From: Corythucha ciliata
Taxonomy: Eukaryota > Arthropoda > Insecta > Hemiptera > Tingidae
DNA length: 64,000 nt
NCBI GenBank assembly: GCA_038030265.1
Contig: CM075940.1
Location: 11,594,001 to 11,658,000 of the forward strand
Direction: 5' to 3'
The position numbers and the translations under genes are program-made. The notes below the pieces were generated by a model. The model made no database searches. It worked only from the letters and a program-made list of their open reading frames with translations, and had not been told where the DNA came from. Each line of letters starts with the position of its first letter. Position 1 is the stretch's first letter. This document shows positions 35,072-47,009 of this stretch, one piece after another.

Positions 35072-36921
35072 CAGTAGTGTACCGAGGTACAGGGGGGGGG
35101 GGAGTCGCCCCGGACCCTCTATCAGACAAAAATCGGTAATATTCGTGGCTATAGCTGCTAAAAAGCGCTGATTCATGGTCTCGCGATGCAATTTCCAGAC
35201 TAAAATTAAGAAAAAAAAATCGCTGATTTGCGGTACTTGGAGGCCATTCTACGAATAAATTGTGGAAATCTACGCAAAAGCGTTGTATCTGGGCAAACCC
35301 CGCGGTCAAAGTTGAGAAAACACGCTATAATATTGACTAAATGGCGTAAATAAATTAATGGCGTAAAATCGCCCATTCGCGAATGAAAAAGGGAATAAGA
35401 TGCTGAATGGCCGCAAAATTAGCAAAAAACTCTATTTCACAGCTGAAATTGGGAAAAATCGCTAATTTACAATTTGCAGATATATAAAGTTATGGAAAAA
35501 CGTTAATTCGCTGATACAAAATGAAGAAAATCACTAATTCGCGGCAAAAATTGAAAAAATCTCCAATTAGCGCAGCTGAAATTAAGAAAAACGTTAATTT
35601 TCAGTTCAAATTGGGGAAAAGTGCTAATTCTCAGTTAAAAATGGAAAAAATTGCTAATTTGCAGATTAAATTGAGAAATGTCACTAATTCTCGAGTTAAG
35701 AATCGTGAAATTTATAATTTAAAAATGATGATTTTTGGACAGAAATGGATGGATAGTTGTAAATTTTTTGGTTTGAAAAAAGTTTGAAAAAAAAAATTAC
35801 ATTTATAATTTGAATTCGCATCTTCTGAAGGCATTTTTGTGGCTAAAATTCAGAAAAATGGCTTATTTATATGCATGGCTATAGTATAATATTAAAAAAT
35901 ACGCTAATTCTCTGCTAGAACTGAAAAGAAGCAATAATCTATAGCTATAAAAGTTGTATAAAATTGCTAATGCGGTGGTAAAATGTGAAACACCGCTAAT
36001 TTGCGGGTAATATTTAAAAAATAAAATAATCAGCCTGGTCAAAATCAAGAGAAAGGTTAATTTTAAGCCTAAAAATTAAGAAAATTGCTTATTCGCGGCT
36101 AAAAATGGAAAAATCGCCAATTTACAGCTAAAATTTCGCCAAACGCCAATTTGTGACTGAAATTGAGAAAATTCGCTAATTCACCAGTTTGAAACGCTAC
36201 GACCCGTCGCCGCTGCAATTAAACAAAAAAAACCTAATTCGCGGTTGAAATTGAGAAAAATTCTGGTTTGCGCCAAAAACGCTAACTTTTCAGGCTGAAA
36301 TTGAAAAAAAGCGCCAATTTATGGCAATAGGTGAATAAACCAATAATTCGCGAGTAAACTGAGAAAAGTCGCTCATGCATTGCGTATGGTCAACAAAAAG
36401 AATCCTAATTCGTGAAATGGCCCCCTATTTTGCGGCTAATATTGAGGAAAGCACTTAAGAAAAACGTTAATTTCCAGCTAAAACTGAGAAAAGTACTAAT
36501 CCCCTGGTAAAAAAAATCGGTAATATGCTGCTAAAATTGAGGAAAACGCCAAAACTCGTGGATAATTAAGAAACATCGCTCACGGGATAAAACGATACTT
36601 TGCTGCTCAAGTTGAGAAAATGCGCAAATTCATGGCTATGGGAGGGGGTGGGGCAAAACCGCTAATCTGCGGCTGAAATAAAGAAGAACGGTACACTCGG
36701 CCAAAATTGAGAAAAGCGCTAATATGCGTGTAGAGTCCAAAAATCGCCCTTAACAGGGAGATTGAGGCTATGATGAGGCCAGCAAGATGTCCAGATTCAA
36801 AAGTGTGCTGGCTATGGGTGGAATAATGACTAGAATGTGATATCACCCCCCTCCCATCAACCTTACGAAATTTCAATTTGATCCCCCCCCCCCCCGGGAC
36901 AAATTCCTACCTTCGCCACTG
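35072..36921 (+). mobile_element. Element C, copy 2
   Basis: Same ends and internal order as 16872-18424: left CAGTAGTGTACCGAGGTAC and a long G-run; right end in reverse CAGTGGCGAAGGTAGG. It is about 300 bases longer than copy 1 because of additional M1 units at 36240-36600. The left flank (about 60 bases up to 'cagacccaacg') is also shared, so both copies lie in the same family A context. Confidence 0.78.
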
Positions 36922-36999
36922 ATTGGGCCCCCTCATGATGGTGGGGGGGGGGCATTCCTATCCAGGGCCACCTATCTCAGCTGGTTTTCTTTAACGTTT

Positions 37000-38030
37000 A
37001 GCCGTGAATTCCACTTTTACCCATGAATTATGATTTTGTCTCAATTTCAGCCGCAATCCGCAAATAGGGGTTTCCCTGTGAATGAGCGTTTTTTGCGCAA
37101 TTAGCGCTTTTCACACATCATAGTGGAGAATTTTCTCGATTTTATACGTGAATTAGAAATTTTTTCTACTTTTAGCCCTTTATCTCAATATTACCATTCT
37201 CAAATTAACCCGCGAATTAGCGTTTTTTCGATTTTGTTTTTGTTTTCACTATTTTTGCAGTTTTTTTCAAAATTCAATGCTCGAATTTATCCCATATCAG
37301 TACAATTGTCTCAATTTCTGCTGTGAATACGCACTTTTTATCAATTTTGGCCTCGAGTTAACGCTTTTCTCAATCTTATTCACTAATTTATCTTAAAGTT
37401 ATCCGTGATGTGAGTGCGCTTTGCCTCAATTTTAGCCGCTAAATAGCGATTTTTCATCACTTCAGCCGCAGATTAACCATGTTATCAATTTTAGCAGCGA
37501 CTTAGCGATTTTTTTATTATTTATAACTATATGAATTATCGGTTTTCCTCAATTTTAGCCGCGAATCAGCTATTTTTGCCGATTTTATTCGCGCAATAGC
37601 ATTTTTCCTAATTTTATGCGGGAAATGGTGTTTATTTCTAAATTCACCTGTGAATGAGCGCTTTTCATACCTTTAAGTCGATTATTTGGGGGTTCCTCTA
37701 TTTTTACTGCGAATTAGCAATTTCTTCAGTTTTAGCTATGAATTAGCACTTTATCTCAATTTTAGCCGCGAAATGCCCGTTGGAACCGTGAATTGTCGTT
37801 TCACAATTTTGACTGTGAAAGAACCCTTTTCCTCCATTCTAGCCATCAATTCGTCTGATTTTTAGTTGTGATATCACGCCGAAACCCGTTTTCTGATTTT
37901 TCTAACTACGAATGAATGCTATTCCTTGATTTCATTCGAGAATTAGTGTTTTCTCAAATTAACTGCTAACCATGAATCAGCATTTTCCTCAATTTTAGCC
38001 GTGAATTAGCGCTTTATAACCGAGAGCAGG
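37000..38030 (-). repeat. Minisatellite M1 array, reverse orientation
   Basis: About 33 units, among the clearest in the window ('ctcaattttagccgcgaatc' at 37550, 'ctcaattttagccgtgaatt' at 37990). Bounded by GC-rich blocks with G- or C-runs at about 36944 and 38219. Confidence 0.85.
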
Positions 38031-38330
38031 ATTTATCATAACTATAAGCTATTAGCCCTCCTCAGCCCCTTCCTCTCGTTACGCCTGCTGGCTCCCAAGC
38101 AAAAACAAAGAAATCCCATCACAATTGGTTGCCTATCGATAGAAGATGAGTTTCAGCTTAGTATATTGCTTTCCAGATTGGAAAAAATCTTTAAAATCCG
38201 GGGCCCACCTTGACGGCCCCCCCCCCGCCTAAAGATGGCACTGGCCGTAACCGAAAACCGTGAATTATTCAATTTTAGCTATGAATGAGTGCTATAAATA
38301 AACATATTTTTCATTAATTTTATCGGCGAA

Positions 38331-40222
38331 TTACCCCGCCAGGCACACGGATTCAGAGTTGGGGGGGGGGGGGGTGGCACGTCTTGAGAAAAAGTGCTCG
38401 TTCGCGGATGAAATCCATGAAAACGACATTTTCCGGCTAGTTCTGAGCGTAAACACCCATTCACAGCTAGAATTGAGAAATAGCGGTGATTCACGTTGAA
38501 CTTGAGAAATAAATCTGCTCATTGTTCGCGGTTGAAATTGAGAAAACACGCCAATTTGCGGTTTCGCGATCCAAAGTCCGGGCCGAAATAAAGAAAATGC
38601 GCTAACTCACGCGGTTTACAGCGCTCTTTTCACGGCTGAAATTGACAAAATAAATAGCGCGATCAATGTAGAATTGGGAAAAATCGCTTGTTTGCGGCTA
38701 AAATTGAGGAAAAATGCCAATTCACGGCTAAAATTGAGAAATGGAGCTCATTAACGCAGGTAAAATTGAGAGAAGGCACCAGTTCGTGGTTTCTGAAACC
38801 AGCACCTCGGTGAACATTGCGAAAAAGTGATAATTGACTGTTTTTATACATTTATATAGCAAGTTTGCGGGAACAATCGAGGAAGAGGGCATCTTAGAGC
38901 CACATTTTTGAAAAAGTTCTTATTTTCGGCTAAAATCAAGGCACATTGAGGAAAACACCTATTTTAAGGTTCGCGATGCAACGTCCGGATAACAATTAAT
39001 GAAATTCGTTAACATGAGTATTATGTGGACTTTTTCACTGCTGAAATTTGAAGGGGGGAATTGCTCAAGGCAGAATTGAGATTAAAGCACGAATTCGCGG
39101 CTAAAATTGAGGGAAAATGAATTGGCAAAATTGTCACAGTTTTTTGTTGATTACAGTGTAATTGTCGTGGCTAAAATTGACAAATAGCGTTCGTTCACAG
39201 GTTGCATTGAGGAAAAACTGTTCTTTTGCGGCTGAAATTGACAGAACGCACCTACTCGCGGTTTATAGGCGATGCCCAGTGCTGGCCGTGATCAGAATAG
39301 TAAATCAAAAATGCGTTATTTCACGAGTTTTTGAGACCTTTTTACGGTTAAAATTAAGAAAATAGGCTATAGTTCGAGGTAGAATTGAGAAAAAGCACTC
39401 AGTTTCACCTAAAATTAAAGAAAAACGTCAATTCGACGCTACAAATAGTGCTCATTCACGAGTTAAATGGGGGGGGGGGATTCTGTGCAACTACTTTTGA
39501 AGAAAAACTTGATCCACCACGCCTGTGGGCAGATTCACTGGCGAAAATAACAGATGAACCATTGCCTTTTTGCAGGCTTCCAACAGGATCTGGAGGTTAG
39601 AATCGCGTCAATTCACGGTCATCAGAGACTAAATTTGCACAGAAACGGCCACTATCCGTCAAAAAATAAATATCTGCTGGAAACCTGCCGTTTATATCCT
39701 TCTATTTCGGATTTTATGTCGAAAAATTGAAACTTCTCTCCCCCCCCCACTCCGGAAAGTGATACTTTTGGAGCTAAACTTTAAATTTTAGACCTGAGGC
39801 GGTAAACAGAGCTCTGGCAGTTTCTCTCCCACCAGTCTGTATGGCCCAGCGGGCTAAACACGATTTGAGCTAACCCAAACACACGAAATTGCGCGTCGAA
39901 CCTTGCGCAAATGGGATTTTAGTGCGAAAAATCAGCAAAATCGGTTTCCAAGTTACGCCGATCCCTCGAAATCGGTTTGTCAGCAACAAAACATCAGCGA
40001 ATTTTTTATTTTTGGTGAAACCGATGTGCGAAAATGTGTTGTTCTTCAGTGAAAAAAATCCGCAAAATTGGTTTTATGGAGCGAAATATAATAAATTCGT
40101 GTTTCTGTTAGCCAGGGAAAATATTTTTGGAATTTTTGGGGTGGGCAGCTGCCCCAGAAATCTGCGTTTTTGATTCTAGGGGAGGGCAACTGCCCCCCTC
40201 CCCCCCGCTGGCTACGCCCATG
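38331..40222 (-). mobile_element. Element B, copy 2 (inverted, end truncated)
   Basis: Reverse-complement copy of 14935-16760. The intact end at 40222 reads, in reverse, GGGCGTAGCCAGC followed by a G-run and GGCAGTTGCCC. The other end stops within 'gtgtgcctg', losing about 50 bases including the terminal repeat. The interior has the same unique 700-base part (39600-40220) and M1 minisatellite (38380-39480). Confidence 0.8.
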
Positions 40223-40309
40223 AAACCAGATGATTTTCTTCAGAAGTTTAGCACTCGCGAAACAATGGAACGGACCTGTTATAATATTGACCAAAAAAAG
40301 ACGCTCTCA

Positions 40310-40900
40310 GGTTAAAGTATTGGGCGATATTCACAACTGAAATTGAGAAAAATCGCCCATTCGCATAAAAAAAAAAAAAAAAAATGAATAGATGCTAATT
40401 CGCCGCAAAATTAGCAGAAAACACTATTTCACAGTTGAAATTGAGAAAAATCGTTAATTTGCAATTTGGGGTTATTCAACGGGGGGAAAACGTGAATTCG
40501 CGGATACAAATAAAGGAAATGACTAATTCGCGGCTAAAATTGAAAAATCACTAAATTAGCACGGCTAAAATTAAGAAAAACGATAATTTTCAGTTAAAAT
40601 TGGGAGAAGTAATAATTCTCTGCTAAAAGTGGAAAAAATGGCTAATTTGCAACTTAAATTGAGGAAAACACCAATCTTGGCAAATATTGAGGAAATTCTG
40701 GAATGTACGGATTGGAAATGCTACTACGCTGATAAAATTTAGAAAAAGCGCCAATAGAAAAGTTCTAATTTGCGGGTAAAGTTGACAAATAGCACTCGTT
40801 CATGGCTAAAATTGAGAAATTCGGGCCTAATTAGCGGCTGGAAAAGATGAAACAGCGGTAATTCGAGCCTAAAATATGGAAAATGCTAAGTAAAAATTAT
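40310..40900 (+). repeat. Minisatellite M1 array
   Basis: About 19 degenerate units in plus orientation ('attcgcggctaaaattgaaa' at 40520). It ends at the GC-rich terminal block 40923-40980. Confidence 0.8.
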
Positions 40901-40922
40901 ATCTCTTGTTTATAGGGAGACT

Positions 40923-40985
40923 TAGGGGCCTCTTGGAGATTTCCGCCCCGGGCCCCGATAGGTGTTATGTCCGCCAGTGGCCCCG
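40923..40985. mobile_element. Terminal block of a minisatellite-carrying element
   Basis: 'ggcctcttggagatttccg', 'ccccgggccccgat' and 'gtgttatgtccgccagtgg'. Compare 1119-1165 and 3548-3612. In reverse it begins near CCACTGGCGGACATAACACC. Confidence 0.5.
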
Positions 40986-41580
40986 ACCCGACGCGAAAAG
41001 AAAACCCGAAAAGAGTATATTTATATTTCTTTCCAAATTAGAGAGAGAAAAAATAAAACGAAGAATCCGGGGCCCCCATTGAGCTTTGGGTTGATCCTTT
41101 GTCACAATTGGTAGTTTAAAACGTTCAAAAACGTTTTTAGAAGACCAACTCACGGCCCACGGACTCTCGTCCTTTCTATTTGTGATATTTGCCTTGCACT
41201 TCGCAAGAGATCGCCTCTTGCTACCCTCCCACCCCGCCTATGTTTTCGTGTGGCAGTCCTGAAGAATGAATGCAATCTCCTGTCGAAAGGATCGATTTCC
41301 CTTTCTGAAATGTAAACCTACTTGTCGTTTGTAGCAAAACACAGTGCAGCTGTTGTGATTCTTGCGAAAAAGAAATGCGTTGAAATTAATTTATTTCTTA
41401 CCTGAGAACATGGTGTGTTTTTTGTTGTCGCCTGCGTATCGTGAAGGGCGTTTTCATCGCCGTGTTATGTAGCAAGTCTCGAAGTTCTCCGACAAACTGT
41501 CGCCCGTCTACCAGTCGATTGAAATTGAATGTTTCACCAGAGGAGTGTCACTAAGACGCGAACCCCTCTCACCACAAACT

Positions 41581-41813
41581 ATGAGTAATGAGAATCACAA
41601 AATTACCGTTGGCGCTGAGCAAGTCAAGTGTCAATCGTCCTCTGATGCCGGATGCGAGCACGTCTTTCGTCTTCATCAACAGTCGCAATATATAGAAGAG
41701 CTCAGATCGCAAATGTCTGCTCTAATCGCCGAAAGGGACATCCTACTCTGCGAAGTTAGTCGTCTCAAATTCGAACTCGAGATTGCTGATTTGAAAAGGA
41801 TCAACGATGACAG
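41581..41813 (+). CDS. Probable first coding exon of the IQSEC gene (coiled coil)
   Basis: The ATG at 41581 opens 77 codons ending in AG before a strong donor GTGAGT (41814). The peptide begins MSNENHKITVGAEQ and then forms a likely coiled coil (LHQQSQYIEELRSQMSALI, LLCEVSRLKFELEIADLK). IQSEC proteins have an N-terminal coiled coil. The exon ends in the phase that fits the acceptor at 49917 (AG plus G, then CTC CAG GTA). The frame stays open upstream to about 41470, so the start could be earlier. The joining intron would be 8.1 kb and would contain the PHD-finger LINE. It could also be a separate gene; the link is inference. Confidence 0.5.
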
Positions 41814-42537
41814 GTGAGTCTTGCAAAATAATTGTCTGACTACGCCAATGATTGTTTTCAGTGTGGTGTAAGTGATGGGGATTCATTTTGCAAATTAAAC
41901 GAAAAAATATTATTACTGCCAGTCATGGCTTCAATGTAAATAGGCGTCACGTTGAAGGTAGAATAGCCCACCCCAGTGTTATCTAACGCCTAGGGTTTTC
42001 AGTTTTCACCTGACAATCTTTCTTTTCGAATCATATCCCAAACAAAATGAGTGTCAATTTTCATAAGCTACGCAGGGCTTTATTGCAGCGTTTCTTCAGA
42101 GTACGTTTTCCCAGGTAAATATATTTGTCATTCTCTTAATTGTCAAGTTCCAAGCGTTTGGACGTCTCGGAGTATTCGAGCTGTATGCTGTTTGAGCAAG
42201 TCTGTCTCTTCGTCTAGCCACCTTCGCTTAGAGGTTGTTATACGATGTAATATTAATGACTGGTAGGCCTTGTATATCACTTAATAGCTTTGAGGGGGAC
42301 GAGATCAATGACCATCCTGTGTCAATATTTTAGAGGCATCTTTCGCCACGGCACAGTTACTGGCCATGAAGTTGATGAGATGGGCCTGCTGGCCATGAAT
42401 GAGGGAAGGGTGCGAAAACGGCTGACTACAGACACCATTCTGGGCTTCGGGGTACAAGAACGGGGGCTCCGTGTGATATCCCCCCGCCTTCTGCATTCTC
42501 CTGGTCAGGGGGGCCACGTGGTACTTAATTGCCCTGG
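41814..42537. other. Putative intron sequence, no gene seen
   Basis: No supported coding region. If the exon at 41581 belongs to the IQSEC gene, this is the start of its large intron. The open frame at 42290-42565 shows no recognisable protein features. Confidence 0.4.
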
Positions 42538-42664
42538 GGCCCAAGTACGAAGGGGTGTTGTATGAATTAACACGGGTGGTATCCACGTGGCAACCATTTT
42601 AATTGTGACAGTATAACGCCGTGTTAAAAATTATAACGCCCCTTCGTACATGCTTGCCCCCCAG
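42538..42664. mobile_element. Single-arm copy of the 19485 fold-back family
   Basis: 'aagtacgaaggggtgtt', 'aacacgggtggtatccacgt', 'caaccattttaattgtga' and 'cgccgtgttaaaa' match one arm, followed by the loop words 'cccttcgtac' and 'ttgccccccagg'. The second arm is missing. Confidence 0.75.
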
Positions 42665-42955
42665 GTACAGTTCGATTCAGTTTACGCTTTTAAATATTTC
42701 GGAATACCGGTGAAAGTAGGGTGACCGGCAGGGGTGGTTACATGGGGGGGGGGATCGAACTGACCGGTGCGGCCGGTGCCTGCCCCCTTCCCAACTCTTT
42801 TACGGATCCCAGTCGTCCTGAAAAAAGTGGGAACTATAGATTACTTTTCTTCGGTAATGGTCCTTATAAGGTAATAATAATAATAATAAATATTTATTCC
42901 CATGTTGAGCATACATTTGTATGGGGGAATCGTCACACTTCAGTCCATTTAATTT

Positions 42956-43444
42956 TTACAAATTAATAAAAAGAATAAGTATATAAGAAGATTCCGCTAG
43001 GGTGTAAGGGCACATAGCACATAAACGCTCTTTCAACCACCGTTTGAATATATTCAACGGAAGATATTTAAGTTCCCGTGGCAGTACGTTAAATATCTTC
43101 GTGGCCATGAAGGAGCAACTGTTTTCGAATAGGGCGGTCCGGTGTAAAGGGGTTCGGAAATCTTTCCTCCCTCGCGTACCATAGGAGTGAAAATCTTCAT
43201 TTATGTTGAACCAGCCTGGATTTTCTTTCACGAGCACACAGATGCCGTAGACGTAGAGGGTTGGCAACGTCAGCAGTCCCAATTTGGGAAACAAGTCGCG
43301 ACAAGTTGCACGCGGGGGCCTGCCGGCGATGAAACGAACGGCTCTTTTTTGAAGGACAAAAATCTCGTTTGCTGGACGGCTGTTTCCCCAGAATACGAGG
43401 CCATATCGAAGTACCGATTCAAAACATCCATGGTAGACTGCCAA
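42956..43444 (-). pseudogene. LINE reverse transcriptase C-terminal part, frameshifted
   Basis: 162 codons from the region after the RT fingers/palm: VYHGCFESVLRYGLVFWG, then LQKRAVRFIAG, LTLPTLYVYGICVLV and a C-terminal NVLPRELKYL. This is the usual tail of CR1/Jockey-type ORF2. It is in a different frame from 43270-44607, with an overlap of about 175 bases that marks the frameshift. Confidence 0.85.
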
Positions 43445-44607
43445 GGCAGCCTCACGAGGAATGCGCGGGCGGAAAGCTTAGGCTTTACCTCGTTAACGTG
43501 CCGAGTTCTTCCGACTAAGATCCGAATACCCAAGTACCTGACACTGCTTGCTGAATGGATGTTATCACAATTTACTCGGGCCATTGTGTCCAGATGTCTC
43601 CCACGGAACACCACCAGAGACGTCTTCGCTGAATTCATCACCAGCCCGTTTTTCCTAAACCGATTTGCCGTCTCCACGATTACGCTTGTCAGTTTCTCAC
43701 ATAAAAGCTTCTCGTTTGTCGCTGCACATACCTGGGAGGTGTCGTCAGCGTAAAGGACAGTTTTTTGTACGGGTTTTTCGTCATCAAAGATGTCATTGCC
43801 ATAGGCAAGGAACAGCAGCTGCCCCAATATTGATCCCTGTGGAACCCCAGTCGTCTTTAGACGTTCACTTGATAAGCACTTTGTTTGTAACCCATCAGAT
43901 GTGGTGTAACTCACTTTAACTCTTTGACGTCTGTCGGACAAGTATGACTTGATCCAATCTAAAGCAGGGCCTCGAATACCTAATCCTTCGAGTTTCCGGC
44001 ATAAAAGTTGATGGTCCAGCACATCGAACGCCTTACTCTGGTCGTAGAAGACACCGGCGGAACTTAGCCCCTCGTCAAGGTCGCGGTAGACTCTGGTCAG
44101 GACCTCATACAGCGCTGTGACTGTTGAAAACTTCTTACGGAAGCAATGTTGAAGCGAGCTTATAAGGCCAAATTTTTCGAAGAAATTCGCCATCCTATCA
44201 TGCATGGCTACCTCAAATATTTTTGCGAAGTTGCTCTGCAGTGATATCGGTCGGTAGTTTCTTGGATCTGTTTTTTCACCGCTTTTGTACACGGGTACAA
44301 CTCGGGTTACTTTTAGTGACTCTGGGAAGATTCCATGGATGAAGGAATAGTTAATCATATTTGCGAGTGGCTCCGCAACAACATCAACCACTTGGCATAA
44401 CAGGGATGAAGGTATCCCGTCGATACCAACCGAGTTCTTCCGACTAATCCTTTTCACAATCACCTTTACCTCCTGCGACGTGACCGGTGTCAAGAATATA
44501 GAGTTATCATTTTTCTCCGGAGCAACGTAAGAGGTCTTGTTAGCGAGCGAAATAAGGTGACAGATTTCATCAATAAACGACGAATTTAATGAATTTGCTG
44601 CCTCCAA
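43270..44607 (-). pseudogene. LINE reverse transcriptase, frameshifted
   Basis: 445 codons. RT motifs: GIDGIPSSLL, VTRVVPVYKSGEKTDPRNYR, PISLQSNFAKIFE, FYDQSKAFDVLDH (one Asp in a changed DQSKAFD context), GVPQGSILG, VLYADDTS (catalytic YADD) and YLGIRI. The N-terminal endonuclease is absent. The last about 60 codons after the YLGIRI region drift out of family, matching the frameshift seen in 42956-43444. Not functional as it stands. Confidence 0.9.
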
Positions 44608-45043
44608 GGGGCAACTCGCTATAATGGAGTAATCCAGCGAACACGCACCCGGTGGGACCCCCGGAAAACCTGTTTCCGAGCTCGGAAAATGCCAATTTAA
44701 TCTCCTTATTCTCAGTTTCCAACGATTTCAATCCACCAAGCAGCTCGAAATTCGTTTCTCCGAGGACTTTTAGTTGCGATGCGACCACGTCGAAGATTGC
44801 GGCAAAATCCAACGCCGACTGCTCGCCACTCGTACAAACAGAAATGCGGTTAGAGCACCCCTCACAGAACCATTTAACTTTCCCCGATAAGCGTGATATG
44901 GATTGAGAATCAGAACCGGAAAACCCTACACAACACGCATGGAAATGCTTCTTACAGATTCCATCACATAATAAGTCTTCTGACTGGACATTTATTAACT
45001 TTACGCACAGAGCACAAACCACCAACCGAGACCCGTCCGCCAT
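44570..45043 (-). pseudogene. LINE ORF1 with PHD-type zinc finger, truncated
   Basis: 157 codons. The N-terminus has a PHD-like cysteine/histidine pattern: CALC, LCDGICKKHFHACC and WFCEGC. A heptad-like segment follows (about 85-125). The frame then runs across the deletion junction at about 44640 and loses ORF1 identity. In related LINEs ORF1 binds nucleic acid and self-associates. Confidence 0.82.
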
Positions 45044-45248
45044 TTAAAGGGATAAAAAAAGGTATGCCTGCAGAATCCCGAAACTGGCCTATCATAGCAT
45101 ATGTACAGTGAGACAAAAGAGAAAACCTATCAAGTAGGGCTCCATCATGACTCAAGACACAAGGCTGTTTTATAGCGCGTCATAGCGTAGCAGTTGGTTC
45201 AAAAACAAATTCACTCATTGAGAACATCCAGAATACACCTGCGGTGGA

Positions 45249-45280
45249 TCCAAAGGAGGGGCCATGGCCCCTCCTTTGGA
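45249..45280. repeat. Perfect 32-base palindrome
   Basis: Two perfect 16-base halves centred on GGCCATGGCC (half-site TCCAAAGGAGGGGCCA). A related 'catggccccctcc' block lies at 46694-46706, so this is probably a repeat-family end and not a regulatory site. Confidence 0.75.
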
Positions 45281-45639
45281 AGTCGCGAGGTCACTTTCGC
45301 ATAAATATAATCAAAATCTAACGAGGGATTGTCACATTCTCAAATTTTAGTGTGAAAGGTTCTGGTCTGAGGCAGACGTGATTTACAAGTCGTCCCCGAA
45401 GCGTTTTTAACAGAAAAATACTGTCCCTTGAACGGTCCAGAAAAGAATATTTCACGTCATGGTCGTCGGTATCAGCCGATTCTATTGACTCCAGGGTCGG
45501 TGACGGTGACAAAACGATAATTTTGTCTCAATTTTCGGTTTCCCTGTGTGGAGAAACCCCAAAATAGAAAGATTCAGCCGCCGATCAGACTTGCTAATAT
45601 AGGAGGGGCTTGGAAAATTGTGTGTTTTGCTCCACTAGA

Positions 45640-46300
45640 AATGGCTTGACATCCATCAACTGCTTTAAAATAGCCAAACTATGGCTATTCCTGCCATAAA
45701 AACAGATAAACTGACTGCAATCGCACCCCAAAGTGGTTAAACTGACGATTACCGCTTAGCAAATGACTGAACCGACTATATTCGCGCCCTAAAAATTGCC
45801 AAACCGGAAATTCTCTTTCTAAAAAATAGCCAAACGGACTTGAAGCCCCCTAAAAATGGCTAGGCTGACGCTGAAAACGGCTAAATCAACCATTTGCGCG
45901 CCGAAAATGGCAAAACTGGCAATTCGCGCGCCAAAAATGGCCAATACTGATCATTCGCGACTCTGACTTGACGGACCATATTCGCGTTCCAAAAACGGCT
46001 AAACTGACTATTCGCGCCCAAAAAATGTCTAAACAGATGATTCCAGTGCAAAATCGACCATTTGCGAGCAACGAATGGCCAAACTGATCATTCTTTGCTT
46101 TTGGCTTGACGTGACTATTTTTATGGCCTGAAAAATGGCAAAAATGGCGATTCACGCTCTGAAAATGACGAAACTGACTTTACGAGCCACGAATTTGCGC
46201 CCATAAAATGCCTGAACAGGTGATTCCAGCCCCAAATATGGGCAAAACTGACCATTCGTGCGTGGAAAATGGCTGCTGTAAATAAAAAAAGGCAAAACTG
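45640..46300. repeat. Degenerate minisatellite, family M3
   Basis: About 22 units of about 29 bases with words such as 'aaaatggctaaactgac' and 'attcgcgccca'. The unit differs from M1, although both contain an ATTCGCG word. A unique region follows to about 46990, with a G-run/C-run block at 46684-46706. Confidence 0.8.
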
Positions 46301-47009
46301 ACGGCTCTTGCCTTGTAAATATTGTACTGGCTTATATTCACTTGTTATATAAATGATCAGACAATTTGCCCCTTGGAAATGGCAATCATGACCATTCACA
46401 ACCTTTGCAGTGTACTGTGGTTTGGAACATACAGTGAAAACCACTTCAACCACTCGTCAAAATACGCGGTTTCGCCAATGTTTTTTTAAAATGTTTGGTC
46501 GTTTTTTGCCAGAAATTGCCCAGGGACGGTTTTTAGGCTGAACATTTATGTTTTCAAAGTGTTTCTATTTGAACTGGACGTGGTTTATGAGACTCTTGTG
46601 CATTTACCACAAGAAAACGTGCCAAAGAGGTCAAAAGATAAGGGCGGGAACATGGTTGAACGCGCAGATTTTCGGGTGGTACAGGATGGGGGGTCATGGC
46701 CCCCTCCTTGAGCAAACTCCGGATCCGCGCCTGGAATACACGTACTCCAAAGGCCTGGCGCAGCAGTTTGTGCCTCGCAGCCCTCATGCTGCATACATTT
46801 CCCTATTTTGCTGTCTTATATCTGTACCGATACCGTTTTCATGGTCTCATTGTAAATGTAATGTCATTTTGAGTAAAACTTTGGCCTATATTTATGAGCG
46901 TTCCTTCAAGCTTCATTGAGTCAAGGAACCGTTGAGAACTGTTTTTATAATAATAAAAACATCTGTTCTAACGAATTTCAATTCAATGGTTCCTTAATGT
47001 CAAGTAGTA

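Larger units (their letters stand above)
42870..45043 (-). mobile_element. CR1/Jockey-type LINE with PHD finger, internally deleted
   Basis: Reading the minus strand: ORF1 start with PHD-like finger (45043), reverse transcriptase (44607-43270), RT C-terminal part in another frame (43444-42956), short 3' UTR and a microsatellite tail of ATT/TAA units at 42872-42890 in place of an A-tail. The endonuclease half of ORF2 is missing between ORF1 and RT. PHD-type ORF1 fingers and microsatellite tails are known in CR1/L2-related LINEs. If the IQSEC first exon is right, this copy lies in its first intron in antisense orientation. Confidence 0.88.

Noticed and set aside
35521..35787. Open frame with a repeating lysine/asparagine-rich peptide in the minisatellite
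   Set aside because: About 30-base units that keep a frame by chance give a periodic peptide. Collinear units in the other array are not open, and indels break the frame.
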